A stretch of DNA of 61,606 nt from assembly GCF_016283395.1 (NCBI RefSeq), contig NZ_JAEEMU010000052.1, positions 1 through 61,606 of the forward strand, read 5' to 3'. How positions within the stretch are numbered: position 1 is the stretch's first letter; every line of letters begins with the position of its first letter. Positions 60,920 to 61,606 of this stretch are shown one piece after another. The position numbers and the translations under genes were made by a program. The stretch comes from Ruminococcus sp. (GTDB taxonomy: Bacteria > Bacillota_A > Clostridia > Oscillospirales > Ruminococcaceae). The notes beneath the pieces were generated by a model that was not told where the DNA came from, searched no databases, and saw only the letters and a program-made list of their open reading frames with translations.

Positions 60920-61606
60920 ATGGCAATTGAAATTCATAGAATACTTGACGAGGTAAGACTCCTCGGTTGTTCTGACCTTCACTTTACAGACAGGATCGCT
61001 CCTGTTGTTCGTCTTAACGGTACACTCAGAACTATGCGTTCACAGTATCCTGAAATGGACGAGGAAGAAATACTCAACATCGTTCACCAGATGACAAACG
61101 ATGCACAGCAGACAAGCGTTAACAATCACCACGATACTGACTTCTCGTTCACAACAAGAAGCGGTTACCGTCACCGTGTAAACGTATACTTCCAGAAGGG
61201 TAAGCCTGCTATCGCTATCCGTCTTCTCAGAAACGATATCCCAACACTTGAGGATCTCGGACTTCCTCCGATCCTTGCAGATTTCGCAATGCGTCCCCGT
61301 GGACTCGTTCTCGTAACAGGTCCTACCGGTTCAGGTAAATCTACGACCCTCGCAGCTATGATCGACTTCGTTAACCTTAACAGAAGTGCTCACGTTATAA
61401 CTGTTGAGGACCCTATCGAGTACGTTCACGAGCATAAGAGATGTATGGTAAACCAGAGAGAGATCGGCGACGATGTTCCGTCATTCGCACTTGCTCTGAG
61501 AGCTGCTCTCCGTGAGGACCCTGATGTAATCCTCGTAGGAGAAATGCGTGACTTCGAGACTATCCAGGCTGCTGTAACCGCCGCTGAAACAGGACATCTC
61601 GTTATG
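60920..61606 (+). CDS. pilT: Pilus retraction ATPase PilT, N-terminal part
   Basis: The gene runs off the window; 229 codons are visible and the frame has no stop. It starts MAIEIHRILDEVRLLGCSDL with GGGAGGAAA upstream. PAS-like N-terminal domain (about 1-105), Walker A GPTGSGKSTT (near 135), Walker B region EDPDVILVGEMRDFETI and His box AAETGHLVM at the edge. No zinc motif, as in PilT. PilT retracts pili, so twitching or retraction-driven adhesion is possible. Confidence 0.95.
   Translation, partial: MAIEIHRILDEVRLLGCSDLHFTDRIAPVVRLNGTLRTMRSQYPEMDEEEILNIVHQMTNDAQQTSVNNHHDTDFSFTTRSGYRHRVNVYFQKGKPAIAIRLLRNDIPTLEDLGLPPILADFAMRPRGLVLVTGPTGSGKSTTLAAMIDFVNLNRSAHVITVEDPIEYVHEHKRCMVNQREIGDDVPSFALALRAALREDPDVILVGEMRDFETIQAAVTAAETGHLVM

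Overview
The window looks like a chromosomal segment of a cellulolytic, Gram-positive Clostridia member of the genus Ruminococcus, probably close to R. flavefaciens. The main evidence is a GH9 cellulase with a Thr-rich linker and a C-terminal type I dockerin, and a secreted expansin with an N-terminal dockerin-like module. Supporting evidence is a CIRCE-controlled groESL pair, single-membrane type IV pilus genes, Clostridia-type genes (yqfC, yqfD, ylbJ, the yajC/TIGR04086 pair), AGGAGG ribosome binding sites and moderate GC. Species assignment is inference. I saw no rRNA, tRNA, CRISPR array, insertion sequence or prophage.

Layout. 1-4.0 kb (+): end of the spc/alpha ribosomal operon (map, KOW protein, infA, rpmJ, rpsM, rpsK, rpsD, rpoA, rplQ). 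4.1-5.1 kb (+): yajC and a TIGR04086-type membrane protein. 5.1-9.0 kb (-): envelope stress unit with response regulator, histidine kinase and HtrA-like protease. 9.3-10.3 kb (-): Tim44-like zinc-ribbon protein. 10.6-13.1 kb (+): dockerin-bearing GH9 endoglucanase. 13.2-14.6 kb (-): PspA, a 57-residue membrane protein and an orphan Phd/YefM-like antitoxin. 14.7-17.3 kb: yqfD/yqfC (-) divergent from ylbJ (+). 17.4-19.5 kb (+): groES and groEL, separated by a palindromic element.

19.9-41.3 kb is almost entirely on the minus strand. It is a loose purine biosynthesis region, read right to left as purE, purC, purF, purM, purN, a PurO-like IMP cyclohydrolase, a stand-alone AICAR transformylase and purD. 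Between them lie an expansin, a CmpB-type membrane protein, lipoproteins, small membrane proteins, DUF6440/HAD/DUF4272 genes and a glycosyltransferase. purL, purB and purK are not in the window. The last two steps are carried by two separate proteins rather than bifunctional PurH. The PurF homologue lacks the N-terminal catalytic cysteine of the glutaminase domain.

41.3-49.3 kb (+): an 805-residue disordered protein with an N-terminal zinc-finger-like module and a structured mRNA leader, a TPR protein, a small protein, a LacI-type regulator, a DUF5662 protein and uvrC. 49.3-61.6 kb: a type IV pilus cluster (pilC, fused pilM-pilN, pilO, a 1001-residue PilX-like protein, two prepilin-like proteins, pilD on the minus strand, pilB, and pilT running off the end).

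The most notable points are the dockerin-expansin inside the purine region; the reorganised purine enzymes; the pilus cluster with its giant PilX-like protein; the 805-residue scaffold-like protein; a lipoprotein broken at a dnaX-type slippery heptamer; and a family of intergenic palindromes introduced by TTGTAGGG.
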